Shown here one piece after another: positions 49,039-61,700 of a stretch of DNA of 64,000 nucleotides. This DNA is from Psettodes erumei (taxonomy: Eukaryota > Chordata > Actinopteri > Pleuronectiformes > Psettodidae). The position numbers and the translations under genes were made by a program. Positions within the stretch are counted from its first letter, which is position 1; every line of letters begins with the position of its first letter. Where the stretch lies: contig JAFBJZ010000420.1 in NCBI GenBank assembly GCA_016785225.1, positions 434,001-498,000 on the forward strand, in the 5' to 3' direction. Under the pieces are notes generated by a model that was not told the DNA's origin, ran no database searches, and was given only the letters and a program-made list of their open reading frames with translations.

Positions 49039-49326
49039 AGATTTCGCTGTGGATTCTCCGAGCACTTTGTTGCCATAGCGCGTATTTTCTTCCTTTTTCG
49101 TTGGGAGCCCTCCATTGGCCTCGCCTGTTGATAAGCTGTCACATCTTAACGCGATCAGTCCACTTCGTGCATCCGGCGTCAGCCGCCCGTCGCTTCAACC
49201 GACGCCGCTGACAAGATGATATCCCCGTGATTTAATTGGAATCGGTCGGACTGGCTGCGCTTTCTCAATGGGGCTCCGGTGTTTCTCTGGCTGTGGAGGT
49301 ACAGACTGCTTTAATAACGCTTATTG

Positions 49327-49329
<3 letters not shown>

Positions 49330-49357
<28 letters not shown>
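49330..49357. repeat. (TTA)n microsatellite
   Basis: About nine TTA units. Confidence 0.93.
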
Positions 49358-49484
49358 CATGTGTATGACGACCGCTCAATTAGACACACATGCTGCCATG
49401 CCATAATGTGACCAATTTCAAAACCGGAGTGTGTGACAAGGGCTCAAACTCGGAAGATGTCCTCTCTCATGAGCAAACAGCTCT

Positions 49485-49485
<1 letters not shown>

Positions 49486-49522
<37 letters not shown>
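49486..49522. repeat. (CA)n microsatellite
   Basis: About 37 bases of CA without interruption. Confidence 0.95.
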
Positions 49523-49524
<2 letters not shown>

Positions 49525-49787
49525 GCCTGTGGCCCAGAAGATGCATGCAGATAGGATTGTGAATTAAATGCACACACACTGATGATCCAGGGGAAGGCTC
49601 CATTAATATTCAGCGGCGGTTGAGCAGCGCTCAGTTAATGGCAGACAACAGGACCTCTGTTCTGACAGGTCACGGATGAGAAATGGTATATTTTCTTTTT
49701 TTTAGGGAATAAACGCCTCTTTTGTTTTCTCAGATACGGTGCCTGTAGCTACAGAGGAGTGACATTTAAAAATCCATCAGGAGACCA

Positions 49788-50235
49788 ATGAAGCGGTTTT
49801 GTCGGCTTTTGCAGTATTTGCAGAGGACGAAGTATTACTCCGGTTCGTGTACCTTTGAGAACAGCTCTGACTGCCTTCTCAGGCCTGCACCACGTCAGCC
49901 CAGTTACTGGCGTTTGGACGCTTACTCGGATGGAACAGAACATGGCAGACTTGCATTGGGCTTCATGCATGCTATGCATTTGCATATTCCACCACATTTT
50001 TCAACCGACTTTTGCCATTCCGAGAGAAAAGACATGGCATGTAGTGCGAAGAATGCAACCCAAAAAGCAGAAGTCGGCAGAGATATACCCAGAAACCCAA
50101 ACTGATGTGTTTTTTGGAGCATTAAAAACCTTTATTCATTATGAGATAATATCTTTAAATGGTCTATTTTCTAAAAGCTGTAAGTCTGTGCTCCATTTTT
50201 TGTTTTTCTGTCTCTGCAATTCTTGTGTTCAGTAG
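49788..50235 (+). other. unassigned plus-strand open region
   Basis: Two overlapping plus-strand frames are open here: 49788-50105 (105 codons, with YYSGSCTFENSSDC and RPAPRQPSYWRLDAYSDG) and 49855-50235 (126 codons). A pyrimidine-rich acceptor-like site ends at 49733 (TTTTGTTTTCTCAG), but the first frame has no clear donor after it. Parts of the first frame faintly recall extracellular Cys-containing modules, but no family signature is complete. I do not recognise it, and a chance frame is the likelier reading. Confidence 0.15.
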
Positions 50236-52029
50236 CAAGTGGGCCCGGAGGATGTGGTGCCAAATTTAATTGAGTGACACTGACATTATACACCTGGTGT
50301 AATCAACGGCAGTTAATGCGTGAATTTTAACTGGTAACATTGGTCTTCCAGCTATGTTTAATCTCTAAGAAACGGTGATTGTTAACATTCTCAGATTAGT
50401 GTTTAAAAAAAAACTACAGTAAAGGGACAGTGAAGCTAATATCATGGCCGCCACGTTGTCCTCTGGTCCCCCGGAGAAAAATAGCGAAGATAAACGCAGT
50501 AAAGAAGAAGCAACGGCTGCTTAATGGGTCGGGTGACGACGCAAAGAGCAAAGTTACTGTCCAGAACAAAACGTGTTAAGTCTTAATGTTTAATGAAGTA
50601 TGTTTGGGTAATATGTGGGTGAGGAGGGTTGAGGTGTCCTAAAAGGGTCCCATGTGATCGTCTCTCACTAAAACCGGGGCTTTAAGTCGGAGAGGGTTGA
50701 CGTTTGTGTCCATGGTTTTATCACGTGTCAGCGCCTGTCTCCGTCTCCAAGGCCCGGGCCTGAAGAGGGACAGTCGTGTAGGCGTTGTACCGCTTTACCG
50801 TAACCGTTTGTTTTTTTTGTGCTTGGTTACAGTTTTGGTTAAGGCTTCATTTTGAATGGATTGTCCCATTAGGGGCGTAAGCAAGTAAAACAAATGGAGT
50901 CACTTGAATTCCTCATTAGGACTTTCATATGTGTTGTGGCAATTTCTCATCCGCGTCATTTCTCTCTGCTGCTACGGACTGAAATGTACACTGTATATAT
51001 TAAAGCGAGGAGGTAATACGTCACACTTGAAGTTTGCCGGCTGAAGCGGCCCTTAAGAAGCTGCGTGGATGGATTGCATCTGCCCGTTTGGAAAACAAAA
51101 TCAGCGAGAGTTGGAGTTAGCCGGCCTTCGCCACGAGGCGGAATGAGCCCAAAGCATACTGGATGTTGGCTCCCTGACCCGCAGGTCGCCGTACGGGTCG
51201 CTTGCTGCGGTCATACAGTGTGCTGTGTAAAATTAGGTGGTAAATTATGGCAAACAGCGGCGGCCTTCGTTTCTTCGCTTGACTATCGCCAGAAGAGCAA
51301 AGGCGACGATAGGAGCAAAACGACGCTCTGCCCTCATTTGGATTGTGATAGGATTAATGTGTTGTTGTCTGGTTTAAGTGATATCATTTGCACAGTAAAT
51401 TTGCATTAAAAAAAACAGTAAACACGCAGTGATTTCTCAAAGCCAGCTGCGATTTCACTTCATTTTCCCCTCTACTGCGCCCGCACGTTTCACGCCTGCT
51501 CTTTCACCTCTATTTCAGACATTTACTCTGTGGTTCGGTCGCTGCTCTGCCGTCACTCTCCGTTTTTAAAAGTATTGATACCAGCGTCACAAACGATGTC
51601 GCCAGGGGAGCTCTTCTTTTGCTTTAAAGCGCGCCTCGTCCGAGCCCCACGCGAAAAGCTCCCCGTGCCAAAAGCCTCACGAGCCGCACTGTGCCAGCGC
51701 GCTGCCGTCGCGTTCCAGAGGCAAACGCTGCAAACGGCGTTAATTAAACGAGCGGACTCCGAGCAGTGACACGTTCACGGCTTGGGAAGTGCAGCGGTAT
51801 TATATATTCTGGTGTGATTATACATTCAACGTGCCGTGGAGGAAGTAAAGGGAAGAGCAGCAGATTCCGGCTGTGCCTCACAGAGGGGGTTGGAGAGACT
51901 TTCTGTTCGTGGCCGAACGTTATCTTCGCGAGTCGGCGCAGCGTTTCCTGGGATTGCGGCTCTCGAGAGTGAGCGCTCCCGAGCCCATCCATGTCGGGAA
52001 CATTCCTAATGAAGTCATGCAGCATAATA

Positions 52030-52726
52030 CTAACAATTCATCGGCGTCCGCTCTATGGCTGAAGCATTGGGCCCCACAGAACTGAATTGATGCTTTTTTC
52101 CCTGGTTGCTTCTGGGGTTCCCCGTCGCTCCAGTTTTGCTTATGTCGCAACACCATGAGTTGTGGGTCAGTCCTTTAAGGAGAGTCTGCAGGACTGTGCA
52201 CCTACAGACAGTCTGGATCAAGGGGCCCAAAAAGGTCCACAGGCCCCCCCTTGTGCGCTTGCCAATGTTATGCCCCGAACCCTCAGAGATGTAAGAACAT
52301 TCTGCAAAATCTTTCATTTCTGTTGGACCGATAGGTTGGACATTAAGGATTCGATGCAAACCTGTAGTGTCACTGCTGCACGGCTGCTCATTTATGGCAC
52401 AGAAACATACACAAAGACGCAGGACATCATTTGTGGCTTTAGATTTTCGAGCATTCGTGTTTTTAGAATTTGTGCAAATATCATAAGCCCAAAACAGAGT
52501 GAAAATCCATCCCATAATGCCCACATCTTTGACCTCGGAGAGGTCGGTGGGCGCTGTAGCCGTCACCAGCCCCTACAGTACAACCTCTCGCTGCACGACC
52601 AGCCTGGTTTCTAACCAAGGCATGGCATCTTCATGCAAAATATTCACTCTGTGCTGGGTGAACGGTGCAGCCGCTTTTAATTCCTGCACCAAGATGTCAA
52701 GTCAGAGGAGAGGGAGGTTAAAATGA
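52030..52726. other. unassigned segment open on both strands
   Basis: The minus strand is open for 178 codons (52030-52566) while the plus strand is open for 150 codons (52162-52614) and then 75 more in another frame (to 52726). The GC content is moderate, so such long overlap is less expected than in the CpG-rich patches. The minus frame has several Cys and no domain I know. It could be a fragment of a retroelement or old exon. No terminal repeats or target duplications were seen. Confidence 0.2.
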
Positions 52727-55700
52727 CCCCGCTCTGAGTCACGTCACAACCAAGAAGGAGAGAAGTAGGAGAATAGCTTGACCCGACCCATTATCCGCGA
52801 GCAAAGCAAAGCCGGAGAAACGCCTGTGCAAATGCCATGGTAACCATCTTGTGTAACCTCCTTTGAACAATATCACGTAACAGTCGTCCGTGAGATAAGC
52901 CAGGAGAAGTGCCATCCTGTCACGCACAGTCTGAAGAAGAATATCACACCGAACCCCCATTGAAATATCTGGTCATTTAATGTCTTTTATTAGCAGCGGA
53001 GGCGCGAGCCCATTAAAAATGGGCCACGTGACCTTTCCTGAATTGCAAAGTTCCACCCTTCAGTTCATCAGGCGTGATCCATTAAGCAGCCGTAACGTTG
53101 AACTCTCTTGATATTTTTTTGAGGGGGGGCAGTGATGCGGAAGCTGGAGCTGGCGTTCAGACGTGGCACGTATTCTTTAAGAAAGGAATTGTTTTCTTTC
53201 AAGCAGCGTTGGTGTGTCATTGGCAACGATGGCCACATTTCACCTCATTTATGGGACAGCGCGGGGCATTAGGCAGCTGGTGCTCTGTGGAAAGGTGTGG
53301 GTGGCGTTGACATAAGTTAGACACACGGGCCGTCGTAGCCTACGTGATATACGGCGTTGGATCGGCAGCCCATTTGCTATGGATTAAATGCAATACTTTC
53401 TACATTTTCCAGTGGAAATGGAATAGCCTGTTAATGCTGCGGCGTGAGGGCTTGGCTAATGCTAGTTTCATTGCCTTGGGATACAGCGGGGAACTTTAAC
53501 GCCTGATCAAATTTGAGAAATGGTGCTCGAGGAGATGTTAATAACCATGCCCCCGCTCCCCACCTACTCTTTGCCTCCAGTACAGAGGCAAACTGTCGCT
53601 CAGTGGAAAGAACATTGGAGTATGTGCTTGGCAGTGCGCTCAATGCGTTGTGGAAACCAAGCGTGGCTAAAAAAAGACACAATTAGGGACCCCCCAAAAA
53701 AAGGAGTGACGATTGGAATACGGTGACCGAAAAGACAGGGAGACGGCGTGTGTCCCGTTGGTCGCTTGGGCTAAGGATTGTCTGAATCGTTGTCAGGAGA
53801 ATGCGAGAGGTGACACTACTGAAAGCACGATGTCAGACAAAGTAATCCACAGACATTTTAAGACAGTCTGAGGCAAACGCTGACGAGCCCTGGAATTAAT
53901 CATACTGGGGCCTGAAGAGGTTTTTCACATTCTACTCAGACATTGAAAATGGTTGACACTTTGTCTTTAATGAACATTTTATAAGAATCCCTTGTCATGC
54001 CACTAGAAAGGTACAAAAAGAAGCCACTAAGGAAATTATATAGTGAGAGAAATCCACCTCTGTACCATGGTCAGCTCTTGGTTGAGCAGATTGTATTGGA
54101 AATGATGCATCTGTGAATTACTCTAAGGTTGGGATTTGCCATAAACACGGTAAGCTGACAGCTGAAAGAAGACACAGCGCATCGCTGTGAGGACCTTCAG
54201 GTTCAGACCATTCAGGTGACTGCTCTGTGTAAGCCCTGTGCTGAAGCTCGGGGTGCACTGCACATTACATCTGCTGGCTTCTGAACTGTTTCAAGTCACA
54301 GGGCATATCCAGGTCATATCCACCTACAGTCATTGCACATAGTCAATGTTAAAAGTTCTGATGGTTCAGGGTCCAGGGTTAGTCATTTCAGCCCATTATT
54401 GCCCATTATTGTCTGGCCTTTTTAATTTGAAAAAAAAATGTTTGCTCAAATACACAGGCCTCCGCTGAGTTCATTCCAGCTCAAACAGTTACAAAATGTG
54501 GAAGCACTGCGACGAGCTTGCTGTTGTTCTCAAAAGGTCAAGAACTCCGGTTTGAAGGCGGTAAACCTTAATGTTTGTCAGCAGTGCAAAAGGTTGGACT
54601 TCAAGTTTTACATAGAGCTGCAGAATCAGGAGGCTGGTGGAAACAGTCGGAAAAAAGTAGAGCTAAATAACATTGAGGTCCAGCGGCCAGAATGCAAATT
54701 CAAACTGATTTACCTGGGGGACTAATATGAGGAGGAGCACTTGATCTCATGTCATCTTAAGAATAAAGAAACAGTACTCCTGTACCTTCCTAAGAAATTA
54801 TAATGTATCTTAAGCAAAAGCAAATGGATTTCATCAAACATTTGATGTTTGATTCATGTTTAATTATCATCCCAAGGTTATCATTTAACCATCATTACTT
54901 TAACCCGCCTTTATGTTTAAAGACAGGTCACGCCAATAGATGTTTTAAATTGACACATCAGAACACAATTCATCATTTTTAATGTCCCCAATTGTAGTAA
55001 AATGTAAAAATTTCAGACTTAATTATAACTACACAAATTGCCAATGCAGATTAATTTCTGCAGACTGGAGTAGCTCAGCGTATGCTCAGAATCATGTAGT
55101 TCCAGATCATTTCAACTGCACTTAAAACAAGGTAGGGGGTACATAGATTCTTTGGCAGTTCCATGCTACATGCATGCTAAAGATGCACATTGAAATTAAT
55201 TTTTCATGTCTTTGCAAATGTATCTGGACCTCTTGGTTGGGAAAGCTTTGCAAACCATTGCTCTTGCTAACTGTCAGTTAGCAAGCTTGTTAGCTTGTTG
55301 CTAATGGACATTACACCATCAACTTTGGTCTTGCAACTGTCTGCATACCATTCTTTTGTGGAGCAGTTTTTTTACACAGAAAGGAACAGGTTAAGTTAAA
55401 GTGAACGGTGAAACAAAATTCATGTATGATGGCACTCTTCCCTTAGGGCTCGGTGACTCTGATTCCCTCAATGGTCAGCACCGACAGGGTGGCTAGCTAT
55501 TAGCCACTGGCACAAATTTATGCAATAATGTTAACCAAACCATCTCAGTCCACAAATTCACGCAGTCAATAATTTGCTTTGTAATTTGTAATTGTGCTTT
55601 TTTTGCTGCACAACTGCTGTTTCACCTCATGAAATAGTATTTATTATCTGTCACTATTTTAACTATTTTAACTACTAAGTACACTACACTGTACGGTGTT

Positions 55701-58700
55701 GTTGCTAAAAGTCAGGTTGTTCAGGCAGAACACTTATCCAGGGGGTTAAGACAGTTTCTTGTAACTAAACATCCAGATGCAGTTGGTGGAAAATGCCCTG
55801 CACTCGAAGGCGCTCAACAGATGAACCCGAGCGGCGTGGCAGATTCCATGTGGCACGTGAGCAGCAATGTGAATCGTCGCAGGAGTGAAGAGTGCGAGCT
55901 TGTCAGATTATCAAGACCACCTAATTACCTTGTTTCAATCTGATAGGCCGTTGTTGAGTCAGCTGATACTGATCTGCGGATGGCATGCAGGATCACAGGT
56001 CCCTACCTGAACCAACATGATGCTCCAATTTACTACAAAAGAACAAGAGTCCGTACATATATATAACATAAATGTATAGCACTACTGCTAATTTATTAGC
56101 AAGCCTTCGCATTTTGGGTACTGTTTATATTGAGTTATGAGGCTTAATGAGGCCGTGTGACATCTAATTTTACTTTGATGCTTATCCTGTCAGAGAGACC
56201 TGTGAACTACTTGCATTTCGTAGGATTTTTCCCTCTTGAAAAGATAGAACTTGAGCTGGAACCTCAAATGACACCCCCGGGCCCTTTGTTCGGCTGACCT
56301 CGGAGTGGCACCTTTGGAGTGCAGGGAAGCTCTCGCTCACACTTTTCGGGGCATACAAATGGCTTCAGCGGAGAACCTCGCATGCAGCGGGTCTCGCCGC
56401 TCCACTTAAGCTAACTTACACATCATCAGTGCAGCTGGCCCATCTGTCAAGGTACGCTTTCCGCCGAGCGTGACATTCTTCTTAAGGCGACGTCTCAATT
56501 TTCGGCAGCTGTTTTGTGTCGAGCCAGTCTGAGCTGCGTGGCAAAGTAAACTGTATGTATTTACTCAAATGAATGATGAGCTCGAGTGGGAGAAAATAAA
56601 GGAGGCTCATGTTCCAGGATGGGTGGCTGAATCCCCCATCACCTCCTCTGAGCACATGTATCTATAGGACCAGCCGCATGACATAATTGCATTATCTATT
56701 GTTATGATTGCCTGTGGTCAAACATGGAGCACCTGCTATCTCCCGTAGCAGGTCTTCGGTTTCACTTTTTGATTGATTGTCTGTTTTGAAATCCCCCATG
56801 GTGTGCATCTTCATCCCCTACAACCAACAATGACAGCTCCTTCCTTTTGTGTCACCAGCTAAATGATGTTTAAAAGGGCCTTTACTGCAGCTGTATACAA
56901 ACCATTATAATATGGATTTGCCCTGTACATCCATTGATTTTTGCCAGGGTGCAATAACACACGACATGTTACGTGATTATGATTTGCTAAAGATGCAAAG
57001 GATGTACGCTGCAGACGGGGACGCACCTTTCTGAATTTTTGGATTTCCCGACACTGATTCTGGAACCCGAGGACAGGAACATCGACAGTGGATGATTCTG
57101 CAAAGCCTTTGATTACCCTCGATGAGTTTTTTTTTCTTTCTTTTATCCTCCAGTGCCTACGTTTTGTTGGGGGTTTTTTTTCTCATTTTCCACAATAGCA
57201 GCGCGTGGCTACACTATTGCTAAAGATGGGGAATGGGTTGAGTTTTGTGTCCATTGCAGGTGTGCGGCTCGTCTCCACGCGGCTCTGCGTTCAGCACCTC
57301 GCTGCGGCTCCCTCGTGCCCCGCAATCTTTCAAACTGATCCCGGCTAGGAAATGGGGGAAGCGCTGGAGGTTTTTTTTCTCTCTCGATGCACGTGCGCTT
57401 CCAGTGCTAAGCCCCGGTGTGAAGCCATTTGCGATCGCAGCCGCTTTGCGTCGTGCCACTTTGAACGCTTGTGATTTGATGCAGCCATGCCGGCGTGTTC
57501 TCCGCAGCTCTAATGTGGTATAGAGGTGTACAGCAAACGGCGAGGCTGTCCTCGATGAAATAAAAATTGCTCGGCATTAGGTTCTGCATCGTTTCCTTTG
57601 AATCCCTCGTGCGTAGATGTGCGCTCTGAATGCAGCGCGTGAAAGGTGGATTCTGCCATGAGCCATAAAGACTCCTATATGGAGAGGTAATTACTGTATG
57701 TGAATACACTGAATGCCTATTGAATTGGGTCAGGCAACTCGAACGCAGCAGTTGCAATTTCTCACAAGGCAAATGTTATTTTGATGATCTCTAAATCCGG
57801 ATTTTCTAAACAGTTTTCTTTCTTAAGTGGATCGAAACATCGCAAATTGATTTTGTCTGAGATGACTGTCATACGAAAATGCAACAAGGCCCCTTCCCAT
57901 TTTATTTAAACAGGCCAGTAAGAAAACAGGTACACAACAACAACAACGACGACAAAAAAGGTATTCTTTGGCATCCCCTGTCAACATTGCGGGAGTAACT
58001 GCATTTACACATACAGAGCTCTCAGGTTTATTTTCAGCGGTGTGTTGCGAAAGAGGAATAACACTATGCATGTTATGCCAGCCTCTCTGAAAACACTTCA
58101 ATTATTAATGTGTTTGGATACTCGGAACACAGCCCGACCACAGTGCATTACACCAGCGGTTGGGGAGCCGGGCTTCGGCAGCAAACGCAGGACACAAGCC
58201 GAGCAAAACATGAAGCGCGCAAACCGAATAGACGCCAGTCACTTTTGTCCGTCTTTAAGTGAGTAAGTAAGAGAGTGAGTCAGAAAAAGCGGAGACGGTG
58301 TTTGTGCGACGCCGACGATGTCGACCAAAGGCCAAAGTTAATCACGTTGGACTTTTCCACTTCCCCTCACAATTTTTTTTCGACCCAGTGGAGCTCAGTC
58401 ATTGTACCCCATTACTCTCTCATGCATGATATCTTTTCTATTGGACAATTAAACCTTCAGCTTAATAAAAAAACAGGAGGTTACCAGGTGGTATTTCATG
58501 TTCTGAAATTTCTTGTGACTCACTCAACTTTTCCGAGTTTCCCCTAAAACAAGGCTGAGTAATACTGACAAAACGAATATCACTACCTCAGACCAAATAC
58601 CTCAAAATTACGATGTTGTTTGGGGAATGAACATTTATTGTTAGGCCACCGAACAAAGAATGACTTTAAAAGAATTATCTGTCTGCACATGGGATATGTT

Positions 58701-61700
58701 CATCAGTGAAAAACCTCCCAATCCTTCAGGAACGACAAATGGCACCAACCCCAAAAGAGATGTAATAATGTCAGTGGGCTACTCCTGTTGATTCATCCGT
58801 TTACAAATTGTCCTTCTGCGAAATAACGTCAAGTTTGAACAAAAGCTTACATAAACCAGACTCGCATTCAATATCCGCCCGCAGAATCATCGCATTGTTG
58901 TATCAAACGCACTGACTCAGCGATATGGGCGGATGCAATGAAACCTCCCTTCTCTTCTCCTTCTTTTTCCCTTCTTTCTTGTGCTCCGACCTTGACCGGG
59001 TGTTGCCACGTGTCTCACCCTCCTGCACCCTTCATGTAATTGCGTTTTCATGACATTGCAGCGACGGTCATAATTATGTATATGATGGAAGCTCTGTAAG
59101 AGGAGGCGAGAAGGTGTTGCCGACACTTCTTCATGTTTAGTTTTTAAGGGTTGTTGTTGTTGTTTTCTGAACTGTTCTCTGGACTGTCCATCGTTCATGC
59201 GGTACAGAATTTTACTGAGCTTTTCTGAGCTCATTCACTCTGTCTCTCAGTTGAAAACAAGTTCACATGGGCCTATTTATACTCTTTTTCAGCAAACCAT
59301 GCCTCTGTTGCGGAGCCATTTACACTCCAGCTCAGGAGGTTAAGTAAAAGGAGACAAACGGCAAACAGGCTGCGATGCCGTCCTCCATTTTCGGACTCTT
59401 CTGGTTCTCTGTTCCCTCAAAGGTCAGCGCCGCCCAGGACAGCTTGCTACTGCTAAAAGCGCAAGAGAGCAGATTCCCGCAGATTCCCCTTTTTTTTTGC
59501 CGCTGTGTGAGAATCCACAGGTCGCGTCGGTTCCAGCATCCATCGACGTCGCAAAACGATTTCTCCTTGAAATTTCACCATTGCTGTTGTCGATGCCACT
59601 CTACCTTTTACCTCTGGTCGTCACCTCTTTTCCCTGACTACCCTCACATCTTCTAGCGGCAGTCCGATGGTCCCATTTCATCCACAGATCACTGTCACCA
59701 ATGAATCGCCCCCACCTTTGTGTTGCACTCCATGTCACTTCATCTGAAATCTCGCGCCGCCTCTCCAGCGCAGCCCTTATCTGCCCGCACTGGTGCAGTA
59801 TCCAGACTGCAGCTGCTCTTCCCTGCCCCCCCCGCCCCCCCGCCGGCCGCACACTTGTGCAACAATGAGCGTTATTGTGTCGATGTGGCGTACAGTGTGG
59901 TGTGCGCTTCCTGCGGCCCAGGAGTTCTCTGTGATCTTGCGTAAGAAAGGAGCAGTTGTGGCCGATCTCAGCCGTGCACTCTCAGGACGCTCCTTAAAGC
60001 ATATCGCAGTTTCCCGCCGGCACGACAGGTAGCGCGCTAACGATTTATTTATTATTTATTTATTCGCGCAAAGGTGAAGTTAAGAAGAATTCCCCAGGCG
60101 ATCATATTTTGGAAGCCAATGTTTAGAATGCGACCGGGTTTGATCAGTGCTGAGAAATGTACCTTTTTTTTTTTTTTTATCTTAGCCTCCTTCAGCTTAC
60201 CTCCTAACAAGCCACGCCTTACGAGGGCGGGACTTTAACTAGGTAGTCCTGTCTTTATTTGACAAATGCAACAACGAGATTAATGTCTTAATTAGAATAC
60301 AGGGCTGTTGATGCAGACATAAACGTCCCCACTGTGGCGCGGGGCTGTCAATTGCTCCTGAAGTCAATGGTGATGATGAATTGACTGGGAATGGCTTCAT
60401 TAAAGTAACACAGCCCTGACAGGAGGTGCGACGCACTAAACACTCGAGCCTCGGGGCCCTGCATTTACTCTAGTTTGATATTGGAGCTATAACCGAGGAG
60501 TTTTCTCTGTTCTGTAAAACTTAACAAAGTAGTTCCTTTGACAAGATGGCGTGTTGCTCACTAAATCCAACAAATCCCAGCAGTAAACAAGAAAATATTA
60601 AAAAATATAAAAAGAGCGTACTGTACTTGTTCAGACAAGTCAACTTTAGTGCCTCCCAGAAACACAAACGCTTTTCCTTTTCAAGCGTGGCTTATAAAAA
60701 CCGCAGTAAACCGCCATGCTGCCCCTCCTTTGACGCTACTGAAATTGAACTGGCTCGGAATTAGTTGGAAAACTGGTTGTCAGGAAAATATGTCAGACGG
60801 CACCGCATCCGGATTGGACTCCAGCACATTTTGGGGTGAAAGTGCCACCTCTGACCTTCAGGGAAGAGGTGGCGAGCATCTCTTTTTTTTAAAATACACG
60901 ACATCCCCACTGGAGAAACAATGTGGCGGGATGAGCAATCCCAAACGTGAAGAAAAGGTAGCCAAACATCAGTCGGACCTCAGTCCAAAGGAGCACTTGA
61001 GAGCAGCGTGATGTTTTGCCACAGCGTGGGTGCACCGATGAACTCCTCCTGTATTGCCGGCGTGACTAATTCCGCTGCCGTTCGACATGTTATAGTCGAA
61101 TCCCGCGAAGATTTTATGCGATTTACGCTGGGGGGGTTCATCTCTAGCCGCCAGCCTCATTTCACAAACCGTCAGTACGGTGGAGCTCCGAGAAAAGGGG
61201 GATTAGAGGATGAGCTGTAACTTGACATTTAGCAAACCACTTAACCATGCATGTCACCCCTGTTGCCTTCACCTGCCTCTATTTTAGCCATGAGACTTTA
61301 TTTCCCCCCTCCACCTCCTGCCATTGCTTCCTTCTCCTACATGATTTATTTTTTATTTTTCATAAAGCCATCTTCTTCTCCTTCCTTATTTCGACTGGCT
61401 GCTGGTTAAACTGGGGTAAATTTGCGTCAAGCGGTTTTCACAAATCGATTTACTTCTTATTTGTTGCAGCGAATGTTAACTTAGAGGTGGAATCCTTTGG
61501 CCAACAGTTTCTCCACCAGCCATTATTATAATATCAGTGATCTGTAGAGTAACCTTTTGTAGCTTTTAGGGCTTTTTTCCCACCAGGTTTGCTGCACATC
61601 TTTTTCTCGTGTCCGCCAAATAAAGGAAGCCATTTGCTTGTCAGATGGATTTGGTTGTCACAGCCAGTAATGATTTAGTCAGACTTTTCACGCTGCCAGC

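Noticed and set aside
49840..49960. Possible MAM-like or other Cys-module exon
   Set aside because: Only a single CTFE-like phrase is present; the spacing of Cys and aromatic residues of the MAM domain is not.
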